The notes under the pieces were generated by a model. That model was not told where the DNA came from. It did not search any database and saw only the letters and a program-made list of their open reading frames with translations. From NCBI RefSeq assembly GCF_012927185.1, contig NZ_JABBGB010000001.1:2170001-2234000 (forward strand): a DNA stretch of 64,000 bases, given 5' to 3'. Both the position numbers and the translations under genes were made by a program. Positions 53,611 through 62,572 of the stretch are shown here, piece by piece; position 1 is the stretch's first letter, and each line of letters opens with the position of its first letter. The DNA comes from Pseudoflavitalea sp. G-6-1-2 (lineage in GTDB: Bacteria; Bacteroidota; Bacteroidia; Chitinophagales; Chitinophagaceae).

Positions 53611-54174
53611 ATGGACTATAGCAGGCTGGTAAAAGAATGTTTGAAGGGCCGCCCTGATGCCCAGCGACAACTCTATGAGCATTTTGCCGAGGGTATGTTG
53701 GGGGTATGCTATCGCTATACCAAATCCATGGCCGATGCCGAGGATGTGCTACAGGAAGGATTTATAAAGGTATTTACCCATCTGGGTCAGTTTAAATCAG
53801 AAGGGGAATTGGGAGGATGGATCCGCCGCATCATGGTGAATACCGCCCTCAATTTTCTGAAGAAGAACAGCCGCTATCAGCAGGATCTGTCTTACACCGA
53901 TCCGGGATTGCATCCCGTTTCAGATGATAACCCTGAAGTATCTCTGAATGCAAAAGACCTGGCTGAACTGATCCGTCAATTACCCACCGGTTATCAGACA
54001 ATATTCAATATGCATGCAGTGGAAGGGTTTTCGCATGTTGAGATCGGGAAGATCCTCGGAATAAATGAAGGGACCTCCAGATCGCAATATGCGCGTGCCC
54101 GTGCATTGCTGATAACATGGCTCAAAAAAAACAACATGGAAGCAACAAAAACTGAATCGTATGTCCGCCCATGA
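53611..54174 (+). CDS. ECF-type RNA polymerase sigma factor
   Basis: A 187-residue sigma-70 family factor of the extracytoplasmic function group: region 2 (about 20-90; DAEDVLQEGFIKVF, GGWIRRIMVNTALNFLKK) and region 4 (about 120-175; QTIFNMHAVEGFSHVEIGKILGINEGT split over two helices). The next gene overlaps it by 14 bases and encodes a membrane protein with an anti-sigma-like start, so the pair is an envelope-signal unit. Targets unknown. Confidence 0.92.
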   Translation: MDYSRLVKECLKGRPDAQRQLYEHFAEGMLGVCYRYTKSMADAEDVLQEGFIKVFTHLGQFKSEGELGGWIRRIMVNTALNFLKKNSRYQQDLSYTDPGLHPVSDDNPEVSLNAKDLAELIRQLPTGYQTIFNMHAVEGFSHVEIGKILGINEGTSRSQYARARALLITWLKKNNMEATKTESYVRP

Positions 54175-56017
54175 TTTTGAAAAACAGGTGCAGTCGACAA
54201 TGGAGCAGCTGAAGCTGCGACCATCGGAGGCGGTATGGACTAAAGTGGATAAGCGGATCCGAATGGAGAGGCGACGCCGGAGAATATTGCTCTGGTTGCC
54301 GGCCATGGTGCTGATGCTTGGCGCCGGCGGATACTTTTTCTATACCCATCAAACTTCCGAAAAACAAATCACTGCCTCTGACAATAACTCTACGCTTCAA
54401 CAATCTGTTTCACCGAATGAGGGTAATACTGCTGCATATCCTGCAACACCGGTACAACCCTCCAATACAACCGAAAAAAATTCCGGAGATAATTCAGCAG
54501 CTCCTGCAGTTGCAAATACGGATGCTTCTCCATCGACATTACATGCAGCAGATCAGCCTGGCAGCACTCCACCTGCTGCCCCTGCTGTTTCTTCCGAACA
54601 ACCTGCAATCGTTTCTCCGAAAGATGCGGCACAACAACCTGCTGACCCCGGCATCGCGAAAAAAGAAAGCAATACTCCTGATGCTTCGGTTACCACTGTA
54701 AATAAAAACCTGCCCGCAGGTATATCAGCCGAAAACAAAATTGTTACCGGCAAAACTGAAAAGAACAGCAATAAAAATTCCGGAACCAGACAACAGGATG
54801 TTATTGCAAAAGCGCCAACAGTTTCGCCTGCCTATGACGGCAACAATCAGCCATTTAGCCTGAAGGCTGGCAAAACATCTTCAAAAGACCGCCCAACATT
54901 GAATAAGGCAAGTCTTGTTCAGTTAGAACGCTCATCCGCCAAACCAACTGCAAACGATAAAAATATTGCTCCTGCCGGTAACACCACCACTGTTTACAAC
55001 TCCGGCCAGCAGCAGGTTTCAACAGAAGCAGATCAAAGAGAACACGATCTTGCATACAGCACTCCCGGGTATCACCGTCTCACTTCTCTGAACAACGAAT
55101 TGCCAGGTACATTGAATCCGGTGTTCGATAAAAGATTATTCAAATCCATCCCCAGACATCAGCGTCTGGCAATGCTCAACAATCTCGAAGAAGAAAAACT
55201 GAAGAAGACCAGCAAGTGGAGTTACGGAGTAGTGGCATCGGGGGGCGGATCGCATATCTCCAAAGGTGATCCCTTCGATATCTTCAACAAGAAGAATAAA
55301 GAACCTGAGAACCTTGCACAGAACAGTCCAACAACAGGAGTAAGCGGAGCAGTGGGCTTCAACAACGGTGCTGCCACCTACAATAAGCCTTCCGAGATCA
55401 GCATGGGATTTTCGTATACTGTTGGCGGATTTGTTCAGCGAAAAGTAAGCGAGCGTATCAGCTTTTCAGCCGGACTGGAATATGGCTATTACAGCACAAA
55501 GATGGAAGTAGGCACACTGGTAAATTCGCCGGCCAATGTTCGCAGTGCAGATCAGCAGGATAAGCATGTGAATCAGTACTATCAGGGAAGGAATAACTTT
55601 ATGGCCAATTCCTTCGTACCGATGTATGGCATACCTCCTCCGACAGAAACTAAAAAGTACACCAACAAATATCATTTCCTGGAATTGCCGGTGAAAATGC
55701 ACTGGAGGGTGAATGATGGCGAAATACTTCCGATTCTTGTAGATGCCGGATTCACCGTATCACAGCTGCTTTCTACGAATGCGCTGCATTACGACGGTAC
55801 CAACGATTTCTACTACGAGGATAAATCTTACTTCAACAAAACGCAGTTTGGAATGAATGTGGGCGTGAGCTTCGCCCTCTTCAACAACAGCAAACATCCG
55901 CTGTGGATTGGTCCAACAGCGAAATATCAACTCACCAATCTGCTGTCTACCAAAGTCTCTAACGGACAACATATCTGGTCGTTCGGATTGAGCGCTAAGA
56001 TGTTCCTGAAAAAATAA
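54161..56017 (+). CDS. Anti-sigma-like N-terminus, long linker and C-terminal outer-membrane-type beta-barrel
   Basis: A 618-residue protein. Residues 1-40 are cytoplasmic and helical (FEKQVQSTMEQLKLRPSEAVW), like anti-sigma domains. One membrane segment follows (about 41-61), then a Ser/Thr/Pro/Ala/Asn-rich, low-complexity linker (about 65-330), then a beta-rich C-terminal domain of porin type (about 340-618; FSYTVGGFVQRKVSERISF, LEYGYYSTKMEVG, and a last strand ending in LSAKMFLKK). The design suggests one chain running from the inner membrane across the periplasm into the outer membrane. It overlaps the sigma gene and ends 1 base from the convergent queG. Confidence 0.82.
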   Translation: MSAHDFEKQVQSTMEQLKLRPSEAVWTKVDKRIRMERRRRRILLWLPAMVLMLGAGGYFFYTHQTSEKQITASDNNSTLQQSVSPNEGNTAAYPATPVQPSNTTEKNSGDNSAAPAVANTDASPSTLHAADQPGSTPPAAPAVSSEQPAIVSPKDAAQQPADPGIAKKESNTPDASVTTVNKNLPAGISAENKIVTGKTEKNSNKNSGTRQQDVIAKAPTVSPAYDGNNQPFSLKAGKTSSKDRPTLNKASLVQLERSSAKPTANDKNIAPAGNTTTVYNSGQQQVSTEADQREHDLAYSTPGYHRLTSLNNELPGTLNPVFDKRLFKSIPRHQRLAMLNNLEEEKLKKTSKWSYGVVASGGGSHISKGDPFDIFNKKNKEPENLAQNSPTTGVSGAVGFNNGAATYNKPSEISMGFSYTVGGFVQRKVSERISFSAGLEYGYYSTKMEVGTLVNSPANVRSADQQDKHVNQYYQGRNNFMANSFVPMYGIPPPTETKKYTNKYHFLELPVKMHWRVNDGEILPILVDAGFTVSQLLSTNALHYDGTNDFYYEDKSYFNKTQFGMNVGVSFALFNNSKHPLWIGPTAKYQLTNLLSTKVSNGQHIWSFGLSAKMFLKK

Positions 56018-56947
56018 TCACTGCTGAATGAAGCGGAGGTTGCGGTGAATGCCTGCGAATTTTGCCCGCTTCAATGGTGAGTGGCGGAAAATGCTTTTGA
56101 AAGCATCTTCGGTGAGAGATTCCCAGTCTTTGATGTTGAACTCGAGCAAAGCCTTGATGGGCTTGAATTCGGGCTCGCTGGTGGAAACGGAGAAGCGGTT
56201 CCATGGGCATACGTCCTGGCAGGTATCGCAGCCGAACATCCAGTTGTCGAACTTCCCTTTCATTTCGTCTGGTATCAGCAGATCCTTCAGTTCGATGGTG
56301 AAGTAGGAGATGCATTTGCTTCCATCCACCACTTTATTGGCACCGATGGCCTGTGTAGGACAGGCGTCGATGCATTTGCGGCAGGTGCCGCAGTAATCTT
56401 TTGCAATAGGATCGTCGTAGAGCAATGGTACATCAACAATCAGCGTGGCAATGAAAAAGAAACTGCCTTGTTGTTTGTTGATGAGGTTGCCATTCTTTCC
56501 GATCCAGCCGAGTCCGCTACGCTGTGCCCAGCTGCGTTCCATCACGGGGGCGGAGTCTACGAACCCTCTTCCGGTAACAGCGCCGATCTCTTCGTTCATC
56601 ACGGCCAGCAACTGATGGAGTTTGGTGCGGATCACTTCGTGATAATCATTTCCAAATGCATACTTGCTCACTTTGGGAGCATCGGTTGCCTGCTGCTGTT
56701 CGGGGAAGTAATTCATCAGCAGCGTGATAACGGAGCGGGCGCCGGGAACCAGTTTGCCGGGATCGATCCTCAGCTCGAAATGGTTTTCCATGTATTTCAT
56801 GGCGCCATTCATGCCTTTGTTGAGCCAGGCTTCGAGGCGGCGGGCATCGTCGGTAAGGGGAACGGCCTGAGCGATGCCGCAATAGCTGAATCCCAGCCGG
56901 GTAGCGGCAGACTTAATGAGGAAGGTATTTTTCTCTACAGGGCTCAT
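56018..56947 (-). CDS. queG: Epoxyqueuosine reductase
   Basis: A 309-residue cobalamin- and Fe-S-dependent enzyme for the last step of queuosine synthesis in tRNA. Two ferredoxin-type clusters: CGTCRKCIDACPTQAI and CDTCQDVCPWN; the motif APVMERSWAQRSGLGWIGKN is also present. It is the short form without the C-terminal HEAT-like domain of E. coli QueG (379 residues), which is usual in Bacteroidota. Start ATG 56947 (MSPVEKNTF) is chosen; the frame is open further upstream. Confidence 0.94.
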   Translation of the reverse strand: MSPVEKNTFLIKSAATRLGFSYCGIAQAVPLTDDARRLEAWLNKGMNGAMKYMENHFELRIDPGKLVPGARSVITLLMNYFPEQQQATDAPKVSKYAFGNDYHEVIRTKLHQLLAVMNEEIGAVTGRGFVDSAPVMERSWAQRSGLGWIGKNGNLINKQQGSFFFIATLIVDVPLLYDDPIAKDYCGTCRKCIDACPTQAIGANKVVDGSKCISYFTIELKDLLIPDEMKGKFDNWMFGCDTCQDVCPWNRFSVSTSEPEFKPIKALLEFNIKDWESLTEDAFKSIFRHSPLKRAKFAGIHRNLRFIQQ

Positions 56948-57040
56948 GCGTGGAAGAACCTGCAAGGTACAAGCTTTTGAAAAGATGACCACCGGGCTTA
57001 CTCAATGGCCAACCAGACTGAAAATATTTTTATGTAATCG

Positions 57041-57059
57041 TTTGCACAAATCATGCAAA
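57041..57059. promoter_or_regulatory. Inverted repeat upstream of sodium/sugar symporter
   Basis: TTTGCA-N7-TGCAAA, 40 bases before ATG 57100, a likely regulator site. TACTTTAG just downstream could be the -7 element. Confidence 0.45.
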
Positions 57060-57099
57060 AATGCCTACTTTAGATGCTTCTCCCTAAACGATTGCTTAT

Positions 57100-58815
57100 A
57101 TGAACAATTCACTGGGCTACGGCGATTACTTAGTATTTCTGATCTACTTCTTCATAGTAGCCGGTTATGGTTACTGGATCTATAAAAAGCGTCAATCCAA
57201 AGAAACAGACACCCAAAGTTTTTTCCTTGCAGAAGGTTCGCTCACCTGGTGGGCAATCGGTGCATCGATGATTGCGAGCAATATCTCTGCTGAGCAATTT
57301 GTGGGCATGAGCGGAAGTGGCTTCTCCATGGGGTTGGCCATCTCGGCCTACGAGTGGCTGGCGGCGATTTCGCTGATCATTGTGGCGGTATTCTTTATGC
57401 CGATCTATCTGAAGAACCGGATCTTCACCATGCCTCAGTTTCTGAAGCAACGGTACAATGAGAAAGTGGCGCTGCTGATGGCCATCTTCTGGTTGTTCCT
57501 GTATGTATTCGTAAATCTTACATCCATTCTTTATCTGGGATCGGTAGCAATCAGCAACCTCGCAGGTACACAATACTTTCACCTGATTATGATATTGCTG
57601 GCCATTTTTGCGCTGGTGATCACATTGGGTGGTATGAAAGTGATCGGTTATACCGATGTAATTCAGGTGATCTTCCTCGTGATCGGTGGTCTCGCAGCCA
57701 CTTATCTGGCGCTTACCAAAGTGAGTGAACATTTCGGTTATGGAAAAGATTTCATTGCGGGTATCGATCAGCTTTTCAAGAAAGCGCCTGAGCATTTCGA
57801 TATGATATTCGACAAGCCTACTACCAATTCAACGGAAGCAGAAGTGAAGAACTATCTCAGTCTTCCGGGAGTTGCGATGTTGCTGGCTGGTCAGTGGATT
57901 GCCAACCTCAACTATTGGGGATGTAACCAGTATATCACGCAACGTGCACTGGGCGCCGATCTCCCAACGGCAAGAAAAGGAATTCTGTTTGCAGCCTTCC
58001 TCAAAATTATGATGCCGATTATTGTGGTACTTCCGGGTATCGCTGCATTTGTGTTGTACAAAGGCGGACACAATGATGTGCAGGCTGCGATGGAAGTGGG
58101 AGGAAAGGTGAATGCAGACAGAGCTTACTCAACAGTACTGGCATTCCTGCCTGAAGGTTTGCGTGGATTGAGCATGGCTGCACTCACAGCAGCAATTGTG
58201 GCGTCACTCGCAGGTAAGGCAAACAGTATCTCTACCATCTTCACACTCGACATCTACAAAAAATACGTAAGCAAAGAAGCATCAGAAAAGAAACTGGTAT
58301 GGACTGGAAGGCTCACCGTACTGCTTGCGATGATCATTGCCATTCTCTTCACATGGAACGACTGGCTGAACATTGGCGGCGAAGGCGGCTTCACCTTCAT
58401 TCAGAAATACACTGGCTTTGTATCTCCGGGTATCTTTGCAGTATTTCTGCTTGGCTTCTTCTGGAAGCGCACCACATCACTGGCAGCAGTGGCAGGTATT
58501 GTTGGAGGCTTTATTCTTTCAGTACTCTTCAATAGTTATTTCCCTCAGTGGTTTGGCCATGAGACATTGTTGTATACTGCGTATATCAACCCGGATAACG
58601 GATTGTACGAAATTCCGTTCCTCACCAGCATGGGATGGGTATTCGCCATCTGTGTGGCACTGATGGTAACCCTTTCTGTGCTCGATCCAAAAAGCAGGAA
58701 CAATCCGAAAGCAACGCAGTATGATAGCAGCATGTTCAAAGTATCCAATGGTATGCTGGCGATGATACTGGTGATACTTGGCATTATTGCAGCACTCTAT
58801 GTGAGATTCTGGTAA
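57100..58815 (+). CDS. Sodium/sugar symporter (SSS family, SGLT-like)
   Basis: A 571-residue transporter with about 14 membrane segments. The segment ANLNYWGCNQYITQR closely follows the sugar-binding region of Vibrio SGLT (Asn, Tyr, Gln positions), and GASMIASNISAEQFVGMSGSG is the TM1 region that binds Na+. Takes up a monosaccharide, glucose or galactose by analogy. It is monocistronic with a good terminator. An inverted repeat upstream suggests regulation by a sugar-responsive factor. Confidence 0.9.
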   Translation: MNNSLGYGDYLVFLIYFFIVAGYGYWIYKKRQSKETDTQSFFLAEGSLTWWAIGASMIASNISAEQFVGMSGSGFSMGLAISAYEWLAAISLIIVAVFFMPIYLKNRIFTMPQFLKQRYNEKVALLMAIFWLFLYVFVNLTSILYLGSVAISNLAGTQYFHLIMILLAIFALVITLGGMKVIGYTDVIQVIFLVIGGLAATYLALTKVSEHFGYGKDFIAGIDQLFKKAPEHFDMIFDKPTTNSTEAEVKNYLSLPGVAMLLAGQWIANLNYWGCNQYITQRALGADLPTARKGILFAAFLKIMMPIIVVLPGIAAFVLYKGGHNDVQAAMEVGGKVNADRAYSTVLAFLPEGLRGLSMAALTAAIVASLAGKANSISTIFTLDIYKKYVSKEASEKKLVWTGRLTVLLAMIIAILFTWNDWLNIGGEGGFTFIQKYTGFVSPGIFAVFLLGFFWKRTTSLAAVAGIVGGFILSVLFNSYFPQWFGHETLLYTAYINPDNGLYEIPFLTSMGWVFAICVALMVTLSVLDPKSRNNPKATQYDSSMFKVSNGMLAMILVILGIIAALYVRFW

Positions 58816-58852
58816 CTGATTCAGATTCCCTCTTTAATAAATCAGTAAGTGA

Positions 58853-58884
58853 AACCTGCGCTCCGGCGCAGGTTAACTTTTTTT
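58853..58884 (+). terminator. Terminator after symporter gene
   Basis: A 9-bp perfect stem (58853-58861 with 58866-58874), TCCG loop, then AAC and a T-run. Confidence 0.82.
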
Positions 58885-58923
58885 ATGGGCATACTGTAAC
58901 ATCTTACATTGAAATTACCACCG

Positions 58924-59592
58924 ATGAAAGTTCAGTATGTTTTGATGTTGCTGCTGTTGATGACAGTGGCATCCTGCTCAAAAGGAAACAACAAGAAGAA
59001 TGATGGGGACAATAACGGCGATACCACTTATCCGCGAAAAGGCTTCGGTACTTCCGAAGAAATGCCGGAAGGAGAGCAGTTCAAATTGCCGGCTGGTGTT
59101 TCACTTATAGGCGAGATCAAAGGATATAATGAAGCTCTGAAAGAATTCTGCGATCACAAAACAATGAAAGATGCCCGTGGCAGCGGACTGGGTGTGCCCC
59201 TTTGCATTGGCCTTCGTAACACAACTACGCAGATCATACACGTGAGTTTTCCTTCGGGAATGATCTTTATCAGTCAGGAACATAAGACACAGCACGGTAT
59301 TCTGGTTCAGGGAGAAACGGTAGAGTTGCCACCCGGATTGGATTTCTATGTGCCCATCATGCTTTGCTGTATGAATTCAAGTCTGGTAAGTGCCGGTCCG
59401 GATGATAAATACGTTTTCGGTCCTGTTTCGAGCGACAAGGAAATTAGAAAACTGTGTGCATTGCTCGAAAACAAAAAACTGGATGCAAATGGCCCAATTG
59501 GACAAAAGCTGGAACAGATTATCTGGCATTTATCGGATGAACCGTTGCGGGACGAAGATCGTGCTTTTGTACTATCACTTCCCAACAAATAG
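58924..59592 (+). CDS. Lipoprotein of unknown function
   Basis: A 222-residue lipoprotein (lipobox TVASC). An Asn/Asp/Lys linker (GNNKKNDGDNNGD) leads to a globular part with four Cys. Segments such as GVPLCIGLRNTT, HVSFPSGMIF and GQTVEL-like GETVELPPGL suggest a beta-sandwich. No family recognised. ATG 58924 chosen for the signal peptide. Confidence 0.65.
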   Translation: MKVQYVLMLLLLMTVASCSKGNNKKNDGDNNGDTTYPRKGFGTSEEMPEGEQFKLPAGVSLIGEIKGYNEALKEFCDHKTMKDARGSGLGVPLCIGLRNTTTQIIHVSFPSGMIFISQEHKTQHGILVQGETVELPPGLDFYVPIMLCCMNSSLVSAGPDDKYVFGPVSSDKEIRKLCALLENKKLDANGPIGQKLEQIIWHLSDEPLRDEDRAFVLSLPNK

Positions 59593-59612
59593 AAAGGTGT
59601 AGCTGTACAAAA

Positions 59613-59640
59613 TAAAGCCGCTTCAATTGAAGCGGCTTTA
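59613..59640. terminator. Perfect 28-base palindrome, bidirectional terminator candidate
   Basis: Both halves pair over 14 bases without loop mismatch, centred on CAATTG. With T or A residues at its ends it can end both the lipoprotein and the convergent hydrolase transcript. Confidence 0.7.
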
Positions 59641-59659
59641 TCATTTTATATGCAATAAG

Positions 59660-60697
59660 TTATTTGCAATTCCCCAACCATGCATCGATGATTGCCTTAA
59701 ACTGAACAGCTACATCGCGTTTCACTTCTCCTTTGGCATCTTCCACAAAAATGATGGCCGCATACTTTCTGCAAAAATCAACATATGGCCAGGTGCCGCC
59801 AAGTGAAGGGCTGCAAATGGTCTGTGCATTTCCTGCGGCATCGCGTTCCTGCACATAATTACCCATCGCTATATCGTAACCTGCCAGTTGCTCCGGATTG
59901 TATTTCACGGGTGTGTTGCCAAGTTGTGCACGCTGCAATTCTTTGATGGCCTCGGCACTGAGAACTTTTTTGCCTTCGAATGTGCCGCCGTTGAGCAGCA
60001 TCACCAGAAAATTGATGTAGTCGTTTGCGGTGGAAACGGCGCCGAATCCGGGATTGGGGCTCTTGCCATCGTTGTTGTTGAAATTGGTGGCGCGCATCTT
60101 ACAGGGGCGGGTAATACGTTCCTGCACCAGGCGCTCGAATGGTTTTTTACCCACGATTTCAATCACTCTTGCTGCGATAGCCGGACCATAATTACCGAAG
60201 AAATATTCTTCTCCTGCATTGGTGGAGATCTCTTTGGCAGCAAGTGCATTCACCTGAGCTTCGAGGGTTTCGTATTTGCGGCCAAAGCTCAGTTTATTGG
60301 CTAATCCTTTCTCACGCTCGAAACCGGTGCTGTGCATCAGGCATTGCCTGATAGTGAGATAGCTTTTCATGTAAGAGTTGAAAACAGGAATGTATTTGCC
60401 AACAGGATCATCGAGTTTGAGCTTTCCTTCATCTACAAAACTCATAACAGTTGCAGCGGTTAACCATTGACTGGCAGCTGCGATGGGAGCCTGCACTTTG
60501 CCGTTGAACTCTACACCCGCATCACGTTGGAAAATGATCTTTCCATCTTTCCATACCAATGCAACAGCGCGGCCGAATGCTTTCTGATTTTTAGTCAGCA
60601 ATGGACCTATTGCAGCCGTATCCGATTGAGAGAATGCAGGTTGAATAAAAAGCAGCATACACAACATGCCGCCGAAACGGGGAATTAGTTTGAACAT
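59660..60697 (-). CDS. Beta-lactamase-fold serine hydrolase homologue with degenerate active site
   Basis: A 345-residue exported protein (signal peptide to about residue 24) with the class C beta-lactamase/DD-peptidase fold: VDEGKLKLDDPVGKYIP, CLMHSTGF, and the later GFGAVSTANDYINFLVMLL. The active-site motif that normally reads S-x-x-K (as in IASVSKWLTA) reads I72-A-A-A-S-Q77-WLTA, so nucleophile Ser is A74 and the general base Lys is Q77. The second motif Y-x-N appears as F167-G-N169. Catalysis by the usual route is unlikely, and it may bind ligands or cell wall instead. Start ATG 60697 was chosen for the signal peptide. Confidence 0.83.
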   Translation of the reverse strand: MFKLIPRFGGMLCMLLFIQPAFSQSDTAAIGPLLTKNQKAFGRAVALVWKDGKIIFQRDAGVEFNGKVQAPIAAASQWLTAATVMSFVDEGKLKLDDPVGKYIPVFNSYMKSYLTIRQCLMHSTGFEREKGLANKLSFGRKYETLEAQVNALAAKEISTNAGEEYFFGNYGPAIAARVIEIVGKKPFERLVQERITRPCKMRATNFNNNDGKSPNPGFGAVSTANDYINFLVMLLNGGTFEGKKVLSAEAIKELQRAQLGNTPVKYNPEQLAGYDIAMGNYVQERDAAGNAQTICSPSLGGTWPYVDFCRKYAAIIFVEDAKGEVKRDVAVQFKAIIDAWLGNCK

Positions 60698-61019
60698 AAC
60701 TATCAGGATTAGGGTATATGCACCAAAGTTTAAAGTTATCAGAAATAAATGATTCCGGCGAGCGCTGCTCCGTCGGACGATCTGTAGTAACAAAAAATTG
60801 ACATATTTATTTTGTGTGAAGCCTTCAGCAGCGAAGAAATTGCCTGTTAAATGTGGTATATTTAGCAAGAGTTGTTGCGTAAGAGTTTCTACTTATTTGC
60901 TCTCTGCACCAGGAATCCAAACCACTATTCTTTCTTTTCCTCCCTCTCCCTTTCATACCTGTTCATCTACAGGCATGCAGGTGGTTATTTCTATTGCCAA
61001 CTTTCAAAACCCTTAACAC
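60698..61019. other. Divergent intergenic region without a gene
   Basis: 322 bases between the hydrolase and the AraC-type gene. A minus-strand TAACTTTA (60761-60754 region) could serve the hydrolase. A 72-codon frame at 60798-61016 has no features of a protein. Confidence 0.45.
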
Positions 61020-61382
61020 ATGAACGAAAGAGCATTGCAATCAAGGCTTAGGAGTGAAGAGCTTATAGCTGAAGCTGCTGCTGCTTTCCTGACAGCCAAT
61101 CTTCAACGAAAACCTACTCAGGAGCAGGTATGCAAACACGTAGGTGTAAATGAATTCAAACTCAAAAAAGTATTCAAGAAAAAGTACAAAGTGGGACTGT
61201 TTCTTTATCTGAGGCTAAAACGGATGGAGAAAGCCAGACTGCTGATGGAAGAATCGGATCTCTCCATTTCCCAGATAGCCAATATGGTGGGATATTCCGA
61301 AGCCGCATTCAGCACAGCATTCAAGCGATTGTACAAAGTGTCGCCACGGTATTGGAACGCAGAGCAAGATACTCCCGGATGA
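61020..61382 (+). CDS. Short AraC-type DNA-binding protein
   Basis: A 120-residue protein that consists almost only of an AraC double helix-turn-helix (about 30-115; QVCKHVGVNEFKLKKVFKK, SISQIANMVGYSEAAFSTAFKRLY). There is no ligand-binding domain. Such free-standing forms act like MarA or SoxS, controlled by their own level. It lies 74 bases before the MauE-like gene on the same strand and probably regulates that module. Confidence 0.87.
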   Translation: MNERALQSRLRSEELIAEAAAAFLTANLQRKPTQEQVCKHVGVNEFKLKKVFKKKYKVGLFLYLRLKRMEKARLLMEESDLSISQIANMVGYSEAAFSTAFKRLYKVSPRYWNAEQDTPG

Positions 61383-61456
61383 AAAAGAAAGGCTCCCAAA
61401 AAGAAAAGCAGGTGAGCGTAACTTACACTCAGTAGATCACCAAAAGATACCATGTT

Positions 61457-61990
61457 ATGAAGACAGTTGAACCTGTACTGATGCCTCCTGCAGGCACTGC
61501 AAGGATTCCTTTGCATAAAAGGGTAGTGAGTAAGAGCAGACAGTGGCTGAATAAACTGGCACGTTTTCTATCAAAGAAAGAGACCATCACGGAGGCGATC
61601 TGTGCATTGCTGATAATATTGTTTTTGTATACGGGCGTGAATAAGATGTGGGATTACAATGAGTTCAAAACACAGATGGGCAGATCGCCTTTTATCGGCG
61701 AACTGAATGGTTTTATTGCTGCCGCATTACCGGCCGGAGAAATGTTGTTGTCTCTTTTACTGGTGATAAAGAAAACCCGCTACATAGGATTGTATCTGTC
61801 TTTTTTACTGATGGGGATGTTTACCGGATATATCTGGCTCATGCTGACATACGCTCCTGATCTGCCATGCAGCTGCGGAGGCATACTCGCTGCGATGGAT
61901 TGGAAAGATCATTTGTATTTCAATGCCGGCTTTACTGTACTGGCAGCCATTGGTATGCTGCTGCAGGGGCGGATCGCAGCCCGTGGCTGA
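61457..61990 (+). CDS. MauE/DoxX-family membrane protein
   Basis: A 177-residue protein with four membrane segments (about 48-65, 85-103, 110-132, 152-170). The loop DLPCSCGGILAAMDW holds a CxC pair as in MauE-like proteins, which help form disulfides in exported proteins. The gene is followed after 50 bases by an exported protein with eight Cys, a likely client. In this phylum MauE-like proteins commonly occur in such small clusters. Redox function is inferred from the family. Confidence 0.85.
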   Translation: MKTVEPVLMPPAGTARIPLHKRVVSKSRQWLNKLARFLSKKETITEAICALLIILFLYTGVNKMWDYNEFKTQMGRSPFIGELNGFIAAALPAGEMLLSLLLVIKKTRYIGLYLSFLLMGMFTGYIWLMLTYAPDLPCSCGGILAAMDWKDHLYFNAGFTVLAAIGMLLQGRIAARG

Positions 61991-62040
61991 TGTTGGGATG
62001 AGTTTGTTGCAATAATTTTCTAATCATTAAAAAATTAACC

Positions 62041-62484
62041 ATGAGACGTTTCAGAATTAGTTTTCTGGCAGTTATCGCCGTGCTCGCCATTGGCCTCACT
62101 GCTGCAACCAAAGCCGATCTTTTCAAAAAGAAAGATGTGTCTGTGTATGTATGTAAACCAGGAGTTGATTTCGAGAAAATTTTCCCTACGGCACCAGGTA
62201 TCGGTGGTTTGTTTATACCAACCGGCATTCCGGTGAATGCTCCGGTAAGAAACCCATGGGTACCGGGCACTGAACCTATCAATTGCCAGATGGATTTAGG
62301 CATGGCCTGTATCCGCAACGGCCAACTCGCCACCCAGCCATGGCAGTGCGATCAGGCAAGCCAGGTTTTCTGTTGTGCTGAACGCATCAATCCGCCTGCA
62401 CCATGCGGAACAATTGCCGGTGGTGTAGATTTCAGACCATACCCTATCAGAGTAATAATTCATTGCAAATCTGATCGCATTTAA
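62041..62484 (+). CDS. Exported protein with eight cysteines
   Basis: A 147-residue protein with a signal peptide (to about residue 22). The mature part carries eight Cys (including the CC pair in VFCCAER) and exactly two Trp (NPW, QPW), and is Pro-rich, so a disulfide-stabilised small domain is likely. I recognise no family. Its position between a MauE-like protein and a membrane-anchored protein suggests that it is the product these genes help to mature or use. Confidence 0.7.
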   Translation: MRRFRISFLAVIAVLAIGLTAATKADLFKKKDVSVYVCKPGVDFEKIFPTAPGIGGLFIPTGIPVNAPVRNPWVPGTEPINCQMDLGMACIRNGQLATQPWQCDQASQVFCCAERINPPAPCGTIAGGVDFRPYPIRVIIHCKSDRI

Positions 62485-62503
62485 CAGTCGCTGTTCAGAT
62501 AAA

Positions 62504-62531
62504 AATACCTGCCGGTTTTCCGGCGGGTATT
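62504..62531 (+). terminator. Hairpin after 8-Cys gene, weak terminator
   Basis: A 12-bp stem with one wobble (62504-62515 with 62520-62531) and TTTT loop but only a short, interrupted T stretch behind. Probably partial termination or mRNA stabilisation, giving more of the 8-Cys mRNA than of the next gene. Confidence 0.5.
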
Positions 62532-62572
62532 ATCATGCAAAACAATTTTCTGTATACTCAACGATTAAGCTC

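Noticed and set aside
60798-61016. A 72-codon frame in the divergent region upstream of the mini AraC gene
   Set aside because: No signal, domain or upstream motif; ends 3 bases before the real gene by chance.
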